Below, piece after piece: positions 51,969 to 59,510 of a DNA stretch of 60,962 bases. The stretch's first letter is position 1. Every line of letters starts with the position of its first letter. Origin of the DNA: CAZWKX01 sp964633975. Its GTDB lineage: Bacteria; Actinomycetota; Acidimicrobiia; Spongiisociales; UBA11373. The notes under the pieces were generated by a model. It saw only the letters and a list, made by a program, of their open reading frames with translations, had not been told where the DNA came from and made no database searches. A program made the translations under genes and the position numbers. The stretch spans positions 1-60,962 of the forward strand of contig CAZWKX010000008.1 of NCBI GenBank assembly GCA_964633975.1. The letters run 5' to 3'.

Positions 51969-52094
51969 GCCGGGCCGGCCTCCGCGTGTTTTCCCGTCGC
52001 CGGGCGTCCGGCCGATCCTTTGCGCTCAACGCCGAAGCCCTTTCTGCCGAAACCATTGTTCGAGCCAACCGGCGTCGGCTCTTGGGAGGTGTTC

Positions 52095-53084
52095 GTGCAG
52101 GATGATGCGCCCCGGTTCGGGGATTCCGCGCCCGCGGCCGAAGGCCACACTGAGACACACTCCGGGTCCCACCTTGCGGCCGATCTGATAGAACCGGGCT
52201 ACTGCCGCCTCTGCGACCGGCGAGTCCAGCCTACGGAACCGGGGCGATGCCCCGAATGCGGCACCAGCCTGGCCGTGCCCGGCACCCGCAGCCGGAGTAC
52301 CGAGGCGGCACGCGCCATGAAGGCGGCGCAGGCCACGAAGGTCGCCTTCGAGGCCGCCCGCGCCGGCTACCCGCACATGCCGGCACCGAGCCGGCAGCCG
52401 GCAACGCAGGCATCCGAGCCGGCGGAGCCGAACGCCGAGGAGGAGTTCCCCGACTACTTCAAGCCGCCCGTCGCCGGCCGTCCGGCCGCCCCACATCGAA
52501 CCGCTGCGATGCGCCTCCCGCGAGTGGCCGAAGGGACTGCCGTCGCCAGCCCCGATGCCCGCGTCCGGACTTCCGCGATCATCGCCATGCTTGCCGGGGC
52601 CGGTGTCGTGCTCGCGGTCTTCACGCCGTGGTTCGGGATCCCGGTTCCGGGAAATGACTTCTCCGGCTGGCGGGTGACATCCGAGCTGGCCGACAACGGC
52701 CGGTTCCTTCTCGGCGTCTGGAACTTCTCCCGGGACGGGTTCAGCCCCTTCTTCAGCGGGCTCACCTGCATGGCCGCAGGCCTCCTCCTCGCCGGCGCCG
52801 GCCTCACCCTGCTGTACTCCCCGCTGATCCCCCAGCCGGCGACAACGGCGATTCGACCCTCCGCGGCCCACTTCGTCCGCACCCTGGGCTGGCTGGCCGC
52901 CGCGCCGCCGCTGGCCAACCTCGTGTCGTTCTTCGCGTTCCCGATCGACACGGCGGGAGCAGGGATTCCGTGGGATTTTGAGCCGCGCTACGGCCTCTTC
53001 CTATCCGCCCTCCTCGCCCTGGGCGCCGCCATCGCCCTCCACTCCGGCTGCACCGGATCGAAGAGCCGGGTCTCTTGGCGCTAG
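52095..53084 (+). CDS. Zinc-ribbon protein with 4-TM module
   Basis: The 329-residue product has a zinc ribbon near the N-terminus (CRLC ... CPEC, about residues 40-60), an Ala/Pro-rich linker of about 110 residues, and a C-terminal part with four hydrophobic helices. The loop between TM1 and TM2 carries SGWRVTSELADNGRFLLG and DGFSPFFSGL. The same module recurs in the gene at 54719, so they are paralogs. No known family is recognised. GTG 52095 has GGGAGG with a 5-nt spacer; an ATG at 52020 lacks an SD. Confidence 0.75.
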   Translation: MQDDAPRFGDSAPAAEGHTETHSGSHLAADLIEPGYCRLCDRRVQPTEPGRCPECGTSLAVPGTRSRSTEAARAMKAAQATKVAFEAARAGYPHMPAPSRQPATQASEPAEPNAEEEFPDYFKPPVAGRPAAPHRTAAMRLPRVAEGTAVASPDARVRTSAIIAMLAGAGVVLAVFTPWFGIPVPGNDFSGWRVTSELADNGRFLLGVWNFSRDGFSPFFSGLTCMAAGLLLAGAGLTLLYSPLIPQPATTAIRPSAAHFVRTLGWLAAAPPLANLVSFFAFPIDTAGAGIPWDFEPRYGLFLSALLALGAAIALHSGCTGSKSRVSWR

Positions 53085-53233
53085 AGGCACAACTGGAATC
53101 CCCTACGGATCCCGGAACCTGCGCCGCATAAGAGACATTTTGCAGCCCGGAATCCGCGAGTTGACTCAAAAGAAGCTCCCGTTTTGCCGATGGCAAGGGA
53201 ACGAGCCACCGTCGAGCCTGCAAGGAGCGCGCC

Positions 53234-54277
53234 GTGCAGGGTGGAATGACACGGACCAGAACCTGTCCACTATGTGCCTCCGACATGAACGGAGACGCGC
53301 GCAGGTGCGATGCCTGCGGCGCCAAGTTCGAAATCACAGAACGTGGATACTGCCGCGGATGTGAACGGGTAGTCACCCCTGAAGACGACGGAGCCTGCCC
53401 CTTCTGCGCCGGTGAGCTCACCGGCCGGGTCTCCAGCAGCCGCCTTATCGACGGGACCCAAGCCGGCTTCCCCAACGGCCCGCCTCCACTCGCCGCCGCA
53501 GCCCACATCCCGCCGACCGGCCCCATGGCGCAGCCCTCGCCGGTCCCGCCGGCGGTGGCGAAGGCTGCTCTCGCCGACACGCAAACACCGGGCGCCGTCG
53601 CCGCAGCCTTGAAGGCGCCGGGGGCGCGACCCTCACCGGCTACCAAGCAGCCGGCCAGGATGCCGGTCCAGCCGCTGCTGCCGGTCACCGGCGAGCTGCG
53701 CAGAGCCTGCCTGGCAACCCCAATCAGGCGCGTCTCCGTGGCAGTCACCGGCCTCACCAGCCTTCTGCTCGCCGCGCTATGGGGGATCTCGCACCTTCCG
53801 CAATGGACCGACGGGCCACCACTGCTCGGCGACATGTTCATGATGGCTCGCGATTCATCGCAGTACTTCATGGCCCCGTGGGCATTTCCCGGAGCAGTGC
53901 TCGTGATCTGGCTCATCTACCCCGCCGGGGTGCGCCGCATGCTCCCCAAGGAGCCGAAGAAGGTGCCGCGACAGGAGCGCTACCGCATCTTCCGGGCTGA
54001 GATGGGCCGCAAGCTCAACGTCCCCGACCTGTACCTGCATGCGAGCCTGCGCCCCGCAGCGCTCGTCGGGGTGCTCGTCTGGCTGGGGGTCCTGATTACC
54101 AACTACCTCGGCTGGCAGTACGGCTGGCAGCAGTACTCCAGCGAGCCGGCGATCACACTCTCGATGGGCTTCTGGTCGTCGTCGGGCATCGCACTGGTCG
54201 GCCTCTCGGCCTCGCTGGCACTCCTGTTCTCGCGCTCCAAAGTCGTTCGAGTCGACGAGGCCGGCATCCTCCACTAG
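53234..54277 (+). CDS. Double zinc-ribbon membrane protein
   Basis: A 347-residue protein with four CxxC knuckles in its first 60 residues (CPLC, CDAC, CRGC, CPFC), enough for two zinc ribbons, then a Pro/Ala-rich linker (about 80-150) and at least four hydrophobic segments, the last near residue 320-335. GTG 53234 is supported by AAGGAG with a 6-nt spacer; ATG 53246 is the alternative. The family is unknown. The layout (zinc ribbon, linker, TM bundle) matches the upstream gene, although the membrane part differs. Confidence 0.72.
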   Translation: MQGGMTRTRTCPLCASDMNGDARRCDACGAKFEITERGYCRGCERVVTPEDDGACPFCAGELTGRVSSSRLIDGTQAGFPNGPPPLAAAAHIPPTGPMAQPSPVPPAVAKAALADTQTPGAVAAALKAPGARPSPATKQPARMPVQPLLPVTGELRRACLATPIRRVSVAVTGLTSLLLAALWGISHLPQWTDGPPLLGDMFMMARDSSQYFMAPWAFPGAVLVIWLIYPAGVRRMLPKEPKKVPRQERYRIFRAEMGRKLNVPDLYLHASLRPAALVGVLVWLGVLITNYLGWQYGWQQYSSEPAITLSMGFWSSSGIALVGLSASLALLFSRSKVVRVDEAGILH

Positions 54278-54333
54278 CCGTCCCGGCGCCCGGCCCTGCG
54301 AGACTGGCCTCTAAACGCCTAAAGGGGTCAACC

Positions 54334-54543
54334 ATGGATCACACGGGATACAGCTCCATCGCCGCCGCCGGCCCGTTCTTCTTCTTCAGCTCCTGGCTGC
54401 TGATGCTCTTTGCCGGCATCGTCGGAGACGAGGTAGGGGTCGCCGCCTTCGGCTATCTGGACGCCATGAAGGCGACCATCGGCCTGTGGCTGGTCGTCGC
54501 CCCGCTGGTGGGGGCCATCAGCACTTCGCGCCGCAGGAAGTAG
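54334..54543 (+). CDS. Small two-helix membrane protein
   Basis: A 69-residue protein with two hydrophobic helices (about 10-30 and 45-63) and a basic C-terminal tail (SRRRK). ATG 54334 has AAAGGGG with a 6-nt spacer. It shows no known family. It lies between the zinc-ribbon membrane gene and the 4-TM paralog and could be an accessory subunit. Confidence 0.6.
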   Translation: MDHTGYSSIAAAGPFFFFSSWLLMLFAGIVGDEVGVAAFGYLDAMKATIGLWLVVAPLVGAISTSRRRK

Positions 54544-54718
54544 CAGCCCGGTTGCCCGCCGCCCTGCGGTCGGGCAGACTGCGCGCGAGGCGGTATCGCG
54601 GGTTCTGCCGTCGAGTAAGGCGTAGCCGTCGACCGCGGTTCGCCCGGGGGACATATGCGGCGCTCCCCTGGATGCCGCCTCGCGCTCCCCGGGCGCTGCC
54701 GTGCATCGGAGACCCACC

Positions 54719-55312
54719 ATGACGTCGCCCCAACCGCCCCCGCCACCACCACCCGAGCCCCGCCCACCATCTGAGCCGGCCACCCGGCCCGCGTCGAGGC
54801 TGCGGCCGCGAATCGCCGGAGTCGTCACCGTGCTCGCCGGCATCGGGATGATCCTGTCGTGCTGGCTGCCCTGGCTCGATCTCATCTCCGGAGACGATCC
54901 CTCCGGCTGGGATGTCTATGACATGGCCCGCCAGGCCGGGCAGAACAGCTTCCTCATCGGTGAGTTCTTCCGGAGCGGATTCAGCCCGTTCTTCACCGGT
55001 CTGGGCGTCGCCATCGGCGGCGGCCTCATCGTGACGGCAGGGCTCGTCATGGTGTTCTCGCCGACGGTGCCGCCGCGGCCGGGGAAGCTGATCATCCCCG
55101 ACGGGCTCGCCGCCATAGCCATCATCACCGCCTTCTTCGGTGCGGTCCCCCCGTTCACGGACTACTTCTCGCTGACCATGACCAACCCGACCCCGGCAAT
55201 GCTGAGTGCCGCCGCGGGCCTCGGCGTCATGATGATCCTCGGCGCCGTCGGCGTGCTGGCCGTCGTCGCGGGGATCGGTGTGGCCAGGACGAAGCGGCGG
55301 AAGCAGGGCTAG
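54719..55312 (+). CDS. 4-TM membrane protein, paralog of the module at 52095-53084
   Basis: The 197-residue product has a Pro-rich cytoplasmic start, then four hydrophobic helices and a basic tail. The TM1-TM2 loop (LPWLDLISGDDPSGWDVYDMA ... RSGFSPFFTGL) aligns with that of the gene at 52095 in spacing and in the GFSPFF-x-GL sequence, but there is no zinc ribbon. ATG 54719 has GGAG with a 7-nt spacer. The function is unknown; the conserved extracellular-side loop is the feature to follow. Confidence 0.75.
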   Translation: MTSPQPPPPPPPEPRPPSEPATRPASRLRPRIAGVVTVLAGIGMILSCWLPWLDLISGDDPSGWDVYDMARQAGQNSFLIGEFFRSGFSPFFTGLGVAIGGGLIVTAGLVMVFSPTVPPRPGKLIIPDGLAAIAIITAFFGAVPPFTDYFSLTMTNPTPAMLSAAAGLGVMMILGAVGVLAVVAGIGVARTKRRKQG

Positions 55313-55363
55313 GCGAGCCGACGCTGCAGGCGAGTGCCGGGGCACATCGAAGCGCGAGCCTGG

Positions 55364-55369
55364 CAGAAT
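55364..55369 (+). promoter_or_regulatory. -10 element CAGAAT before the nitroreductase-like gene
   Basis: CAGAAT ends 7 nt before the ATG at 55377 and no SD is present, so the transcript is probably leaderless. Confidence 0.45.
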
Positions 55370-55376
55370 CAACGCC

Positions 55377-55955
55377 ATGGACCACATCAGACTCCCCTCA
55401 CCGGCCACGGTTAGCTCCACATCCATCGAGGAGGCTCTGAGCCGGCGCCGATCGGTTCGCGAGTTCGACGGCACGCCGCTCTCGTTGGAGCAGCTCGGAC
55501 AGATCCTGTGGGCGGCTCACGGGATCACCGATGCGGAAGGCCGCCACGCCGCGCCCTCCGCAGGGGCCACCGACCCTCTCCTGGTGCTCGCCGCCACCCC
55601 GGAGGGTCTGTACCGCTACGACGCGGCGGGACACCGGCTCGAGGTAGCGGCCGAGGGTGATCGCCTCGCCGGCGTCGCCGAGGCGGCCCGGGACGATCGC
55701 ATCAGACGCGCCGGGGCCGTGGTCGCCATCGCCGCCGATGAGCGCCCCACCGTCGAGCGCTACGGCGAGCGCGGCCATCGCTACGTGCTGCTGGAGGTGG
55801 GCCACGCCGCCGAGAACGTCCTGCTTCAGGTAGTGGCGCTGGGCCTCGGCGCCTACCCGGTCGGCTCCTTCGACGATGCCGCCGTCGCGGCGCAGCTCTC
55901 CCTCGAAGCCGACCAGGAGCCGCTGTACCTGATACCGGTGGGGCATCCCGCCTAA
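55377..55955 (+). CDS. SagB/ThcOx-type nitroreductase-family protein
   Basis: A 192-residue FMN-dependent nitroreductase-fold protein. SIEEALSRRRSVREFDGTPLSLEQLGQILWAAHG at the start carries the FMN-binding R-R-S-x-R pattern, and LLEVGHAAENVLLQVVALGLGAYPVGSF and the closing PVGHP are typical. SagB-type members oxidise thiazolines and oxazolines in peptide natural products, but no YcaO partner or precursor is present, so an ordinary redox role is more likely. It ends 4 nt from the convergent ABC gene. Confidence 0.88.
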   Translation: MDHIRLPSPATVSSTSIEEALSRRRSVREFDGTPLSLEQLGQILWAAHGITDAEGRHAAPSAGATDPLLVLAATPEGLYRYDAAGHRLEVAAEGDRLAGVAEAARDDRIRRAGAVVAIAADERPTVERYGERGHRYVLLEVGHAAENVLLQVVALGLGAYPVGSFDDAAVAAQLSLEADQEPLYLIPVGHPA

Positions 55956-55959
55956 GGGA

Positions 55960-57069
55960 TCAGAGCGACCGCTCCGTCACGGGATCGAAGAAGACGAGCT
56001 TGTCCAGGGCAACGGCGAGCTCGATCACATCACCCACGACGGCCGGGTCGCCCGTCCTGAGCCGTGCCCACAGGATCGAGCCGAGATCGTCTATCCGCAC
56101 CCGGGCAAAGCGCTCCGTCCCCAGCTCCTGGAGCTGCACGACCCTGCCGTGAAGGCAGCGGTGAAACGCAGTGCCCGTCTTGGCCATCTGTAGGTTCTCG
56201 GGGCGGACGCCCACGGTGATGGGAAGGCCAAGCCACAGGCGCAGCGCAGGCGTCCGCTCGGCCGTGGCCGCATCCAAGAGAAGCCGATCGCTACCGATGG
56301 AAAGCTCCACGCCAACCTCGGCCGGGGCCAACTCGCCGGGAATGAGATTCATGGGAGGGGTTCCGATGAACCCGCCGACGTAGGTGTTGGCGGGCCGGCG
56401 GTAGATGGTGAGAGGGGCGTCGACCTGCTCTAGGCGGCCGTCCGGTCCCATCACAACGATCCTCTCGGCCAGAGCCATCGCCTCGAGCTGATCGTTGGTG
56501 GCATAGAGCACGGTCAGGCCCAGGTCACGGTGAAGCCTTTTCAGCTGGGTCCGTACGCCGGTCCGCGCATGCGGGTCGATGTTGGCCAGCGGCTCGTCCA
56601 TGAGAAGCACATCGGCGCGAGCCACCAGCGACCGAGCCGTGGCAACGGCCTGCCGCTCCCCCGCCGACATGCGCCTCGGATACTTGCCCAGCAGGTGTTC
56701 GATTCGCAGGTACCGGGCCTCCTCGGCGGCGCGCTTGCGCCGGAGCCGTGGCTTCACCTTCCGCATCTCCAGCGGGAAAGTGATGTTCTCTTCGCCGGTG
56801 CGATGGGTGTACAGGGCGTAGTCCTGAAACACCATGGCGATGTTGCGACGGAACGAGGGCAGCCCGGTGACTTTCTGATCACCGACGTAGACGTCCCCGG
56901 AAGTCGGCATCTCGAGACCGGCAACGAGGCGGAGCAGGGTCGTCTTCCCGCAGCCCGACGGCCCCGCAATCACCAGGAACTCACCGTCCGGAACGAAAAG
57001 ATCGAATCCTTTGAAGACCGTGACGTCGTCAAAGGTCTTCGACACTCCGATCAGTTCAACCGATGCCAT
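55960..57069 (-). CDS. Orphan sugar-type ABC transporter ATPase with altered H-loop and signature
   Basis: The 369-residue protein has the MsmK/UgpC/MalK layout: ABC domain (1-230) plus a C-terminal OB-like regulatory domain. Walker A (GPSGCGKTT) and Walker B (LLMDEPLANID) are intact. The signature LSGGQ reads MSAGERQ, and the H-loop histidine of YVTHDQ is Asn in YATNDQ. Loss of that His usually cripples ATPase activity in this family. No permease or binding protein is nearby. It could serve distant permeases or act in regulation. Its start is 6 nt from a TACGGT -10. Confidence 0.88.
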   Translation of the reverse strand: MASVELIGVSKTFDDVTVFKGFDLFVPDGEFLVIAGPSGCGKTTLLRLVAGLEMPTSGDVYVGDQKVTGLPSFRRNIAMVFQDYALYTHRTGEENITFPLEMRKVKPRLRRKRAAEEARYLRIEHLLGKYPRRMSAGERQAVATARSLVARADVLLMDEPLANIDPHARTGVRTQLKRLHRDLGLTVLYATNDQLEAMALAERIVVMGPDGRLEQVDAPLTIYRRPANTYVGGFIGTPPMNLIPGELAPAEVGVELSIGSDRLLLDAATAERTPALRLWLGLPITVGVRPENLQMAKTGTAFHRCLHGRVVQLQELGTERFARVRIDDLGSILWARLRTGDPAVVGDVIELAVALDKLVFFDPVTERSL

Positions 57070-57075
57070 GCGTGA

Positions 57076-57081
57076 ACCGTA
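57076..57081 (-). promoter_or_regulatory. -10 element TACGGT before the ABC ATPase gene
   Basis: TACGGT lies 6 nt from the ATG at 57069 on the minus strand, with no SD, consistent with a leaderless transcript. Confidence 0.45.
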
Positions 57082-57139
57082 CACAAGCCGGGAACCCAGC
57101 GTATGAGAAGCAATGCCGAGGTGAGGAAGCCCGGTGCGC

Positions 57140-57145
57140 TAGGTT
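57140..57145 (+). promoter_or_regulatory. -10 element TAGGTT for the first septum-formation-like lipoprotein
   Basis: TAGGTT lies 26 nt before the GTG at 57172, leaving a leader of about 20 nt that contains GGAGG. This gene and its paralog are leadered, in contrast to many others here. Confidence 0.45.
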
Positions 57146-57171
57146 CGCGGGCGCACGAAACGGAGGTTCAC

Positions 57172-57603
57172 GTGAAGGCCTTTCGCCTCGTGGCAGCGCT
57201 CGTCGCGCTGCTGCTCGCGGTCGCCGGCTGCAGCGGAAGCACATCGGTGTTCGAGATGAAGGTGGGCGACTGCTTCGACGACCCCGGAGGAGAAGCAGTC
57301 CTCGACGTCGAGACGATCTCCTGCGACGAGCCGCACGATTTCGAGGTCTTCTTCATCGGCGACCTGCAATACGAGGGCACGTACCCAGGTGATAGCGAGG
57401 TCTCTGACATGGCGGGCAACCTGTGCTTGCCACACTTCACCCAGTACGTGGGCAGCGATTTCCAGACCTCGACGCTCAACATCTCCACCTTGTACCCGTC
57501 GTACGAAAGCTGGACCCAACTCGACGACAGAGAAGTGGTGTGCGCCCTGAATGACCTCTACGGTCAGAAGCTGACCGGCTCGGCCCGCGACTCCGGGCTG
57601 TAA
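57172..57603 (+). CDS. Septum-formation-family (Septum_form) lipoprotein, copy 1
   Basis: A 143-residue exported lipoprotein: signal segment LVAALVALLLAVAGC with Cys as lipidation site, then VGDCFDDPGG, a VETISCDEPHDFEVFFIGDL core and a late WTQLDDREVVCAL. The C-x-C-PH-D-x-E-V/F pattern is typical of actinobacterial Septum_form-domain proteins, whose molecular role is poorly known. GTG 57172 has GGAGG with a 5-nt spacer. A paralog follows 104 nt later. Confidence 0.82.
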   Translation: MKAFRLVAALVALLLAVAGCSGSTSVFEMKVGDCFDDPGGEAVLDVETISCDEPHDFEVFFIGDLQYEGTYPGDSEVSDMAGNLCLPHFTQYVGSDFQTSTLNISTLYPSYESWTQLDDREVVCALNDLYGQKLTGSARDSGL

Positions 57604-57679
57604 TCGGCAGATCCGCAGCGGGAAGCCGGGCCGCCGATGCGGCGGGCCGGCAATGCCGAGCGTCGGGCCGGGCACGGAC

Positions 57680-57685
57680 TACCTT
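57680..57685 (+). promoter_or_regulatory. -10 element TACCTT for the second septum-formation-like lipoprotein
   Basis: TACCTT lies 22 nt before the GTG at 57708, with a CGGAGG SD in the short leader, mirroring the arrangement before copy 1. The two paralogs therefore appear to be transcribed separately. Confidence 0.45.
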
Positions 57686-57707
57686 CACGCTCGTACCGGA
57701 GGTACTT

Positions 57708-58094
57708 GTGAGGATGTTGCGCTTCCCGGCGCTGCTCGCTCTTGTAGCGCTCGTCGCCGCCTGCAGCCAGACGACGTCGGTGTTCGAGCTGAAGGTGGGC
57801 GACTGCTTCAAGGATCCCGGGGGCGGCAACATCGCCGAGGTCGAGGTCGTGTTTTGCGAAGACGCCCACGAACTCGAGGTCTTCTTCATCGACGAGATCG
57901 AGGACCTGGAGGAGTACCCGGGCCGCAACCACCTGGCCCGCTACTCGGAGGACGTCTGCGACATCGCTCTGGCGGCCTACATGCCGCCGGCCGGCTACCT
58001 GACCGTCGACATCACATCCGCCTACCCGTCGCCACAACAGTGGCAGGACGGCGAGCGTTCCGTGATCTGCGTGGTCAGGATCACCCCGGGCTAG
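57708..58094 (+). CDS. Septum-formation-family (Septum_form) lipoprotein, copy 2
   Basis: A 128-residue paralog of the preceding gene: lipobox VAAC, then TTSVFELKVGDCFKDPGGGNIAEVE with the C-E-D-A-H-E-L-E-V-F-F core and a final CVVRI. Shared segments (TSVFE-KVGDCF-DPGG, EVFFI) indicate tandem duplication, but the last third has diverged. GTG 57708 has CGGAGG with a 5-nt spacer. A strong hairpin follows 28 nt after the stop, inside the convergent yjbQ gene. Confidence 0.82.
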   Translation: MRMLRFPALLALVALVAACSQTTSVFELKVGDCFKDPGGGNIAEVEVVFCEDAHELEVFFIDEIEDLEEYPGRNHLARYSEDVCDIALAAYMPPAGYLTVDITSAYPSPQQWQDGERSVICVVRITPG

Positions 58095-58105
58095 ACGGCC
58101 GAGGC

Positions 58106-58510
58106 TCAGGAGGCCAGAAACGACAATCGCACCCGGCGGGTGCGATTGTCCCGATTGGGATCGACGAGCAGGATCGACTGCCAGGTGCCCAGCGTCATGC
58201 GGCCGTCGACGACCGGGATGGTCACGGACGGCGACACGAAGGCCGGGATCAAATGGTCGGCGCCGTGGCCCCTGGCCCCGTGACAATGGTGCCAGCGGTC
58301 ATCGCGAGGGAACAGCACATCGAGATGCTCAAGGAGATCTTCGTCGCTGGACGCCCCCGTCTCCATAAGGGCCACACCGGCGGTGGCGTGCGGCACGTAT
58401 ACGGACAGGAGACCATCGCCCCTTCCGGCGACGAACTCCGCCGCCGCCGCGGTGATGTCCACGGTCGCAGGCGAGCCGCCCGTCTGCACGGTGATCTCGG
58501 TGGTCAGCAC
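58106..58510 (-). CDS. YjbQ (UPF0047) family protein
   Basis: A 134-residue protein of the YjbQ family, described as a weak secondary thiamine-phosphate synthase. Family residues are VPHATAGVALMETG, the His-rich DDRWHHCHGARGHGADHLIPAFVSPS and the GTWQSILLVDPN stretch near the end. The true role is uncertain. A 13-bp perfect hairpin lies within its last codons. Confidence 0.9.
   Translation of the reverse strand: MLTTEITVQTGGSPATVDITAAAAEFVAGRGDGLLSVYVPHATAGVALMETGASSDEDLLEHLDVLFPRDDRWHHCHGARGHGADHLIPAFVSPSVTIPVVDGRMTLGTWQSILLVDPNRDNRTRRVRLSFLAS
58123..58151. terminator. 13-bp perfect hairpin inside the 3' end of yjbQ
   Basis: GACAATCGCACCC (58123-58135), a 3-nt loop and GGGTGCGATTGTC (58139-58151) pair without mismatch. 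For the plus strand it begins 28 nt after the copy-2 lipoprotein stop; for the minus strand it lies within the last 15 codons of yjbQ and is followed by GTTTCT. It probably terminates transcription from one or both sides while also coding for protein. Confidence 0.7.
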
Positions 58511-58533
58511 CAGCTCAGCCTAGGTGCCGCCGT

Positions 58534-59505
58534 CTAGATGTTCTCGCCCATGAACAGCGACGAGACCGACTCGTCGGTGAAGATCGCCTTGAGGGCGTCG
58601 GCCAGGATGGGGGCGATCGAGAGCACCCGCAAGTTGGGCAGCTCGGCCGAGTCTTCCGGCACCGGAAGCGTGTTCGTGATGACGATCTCCTCCAGCGGCG
58701 AGTTCTTGATGCGGTCGGCCGCAGGCGGCGACAGCACACCGTGGGTGGCCATGGCTCGGATGCTCACCGCCCCCTTGCCGCGCAGCAGCTCGGCTGCAGC
58801 CACGATGGTTCCGCCCGTATCGATCATGTCGTCGACGATGACCGCGTTCTTGCCTTCGACATCGCCGACCAGCTGCAGCGCCGCCACCTCGTTGTGCACG
58901 TCCACGCGGCGGCGCTTGTGAACGAAGGCCACGTCGGCGTCGAGGAACCTGGCGTAGCGGGAAGCCAGCCGAACCCGCCCGGTATCCGGCGACAGGATGA
59001 CCAAGGAGCCGTCGACCGTCCCGGACAGGTATTCCTTGAAGACGGGCAGGGCGGTGAGATGGTCGAACGGTTTGGTGGTGAAACCCTGTATCTGCCCGGT
59101 GTGCAGGTCCACCGAGACGATACGGTCGACACCGGCGGCCAGGAACAGCTCGCTCATCAGCCGCGCCGAGATGGGCTCTCGGGGCTGGGCCTTCTTGTCC
59201 TGGCGGGCATACCCGAAGAAGGGCACCACGGCCGTGATGCGCTTCGCCGAGGCGCGCTGCAGCGCATCGATCATGATGAGCTGCTCCATGATGTGGAAGT
59301 TGACCGGGTGACTGTGGCTCTGCAGCACAAAACAGTCCGCACCGCGCACGCTCTCGGTGTAGCGGATGTAGATCTCGCCGTTGGCGAACACGTCCCGCTC
59401 CACCGCCCCGAGGCTGATCCCGAGAAGACCGGCCACCTCGTCGGCCAGCGCCGGGTTCGCCGACCCGGTGAACAGCATCATGCGCTTCTTGCCCACCAGC
59501 TCCAT
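58534..59505 (-). CDS. prs: Ribose-phosphate pyrophosphokinase
   Basis: Makes PRPP from ribose 5-phosphate and ATP. The 323-residue enzyme shows FANGEIYIR (about 41-49), FGYARQDKKAQPREPISARL (catalytic flexible loop region), SPDTGRVRLA and the PRPP-binding VDDMIDTGGTI at about 227. ATG 59505 is taken as the start, 5 nt after the glmU stop, so translation is probably coupled. The glmU-prs order is conserved in actinobacteria. Confidence 0.95.
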   Translation of the reverse strand: MELVGKKRMMLFTGSANPALADEVAGLLGISLGAVERDVFANGEIYIRYTESVRGADCFVLQSHSHPVNFHIMEQLIMIDALQRASAKRITAVVPFFGYARQDKKAQPREPISARLMSELFLAAGVDRIVSVDLHTGQIQGFTTKPFDHLTALPVFKEYLSGTVDGSLVILSPDTGRVRLASRYARFLDADVAFVHKRRRVDVHNEVAALQLVGDVEGKNAVIVDDMIDTGGTIVAAAELLRGKGAVSIRAMATHGVLSPPAADRIKNSPLEEIVITNTLPVPEDSAELPNLRVLSIAPILADALKAIFTDESVSSLFMGENI

Positions 59506-59510
59506 TCGCG

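Noticed and set aside
55377..55955. SagB-like protein as part of a RiPP azole cluster
   Set aside because: No YcaO cyclodehydratase, precursor peptide or exporter is nearby; the neighbours are unrelated.
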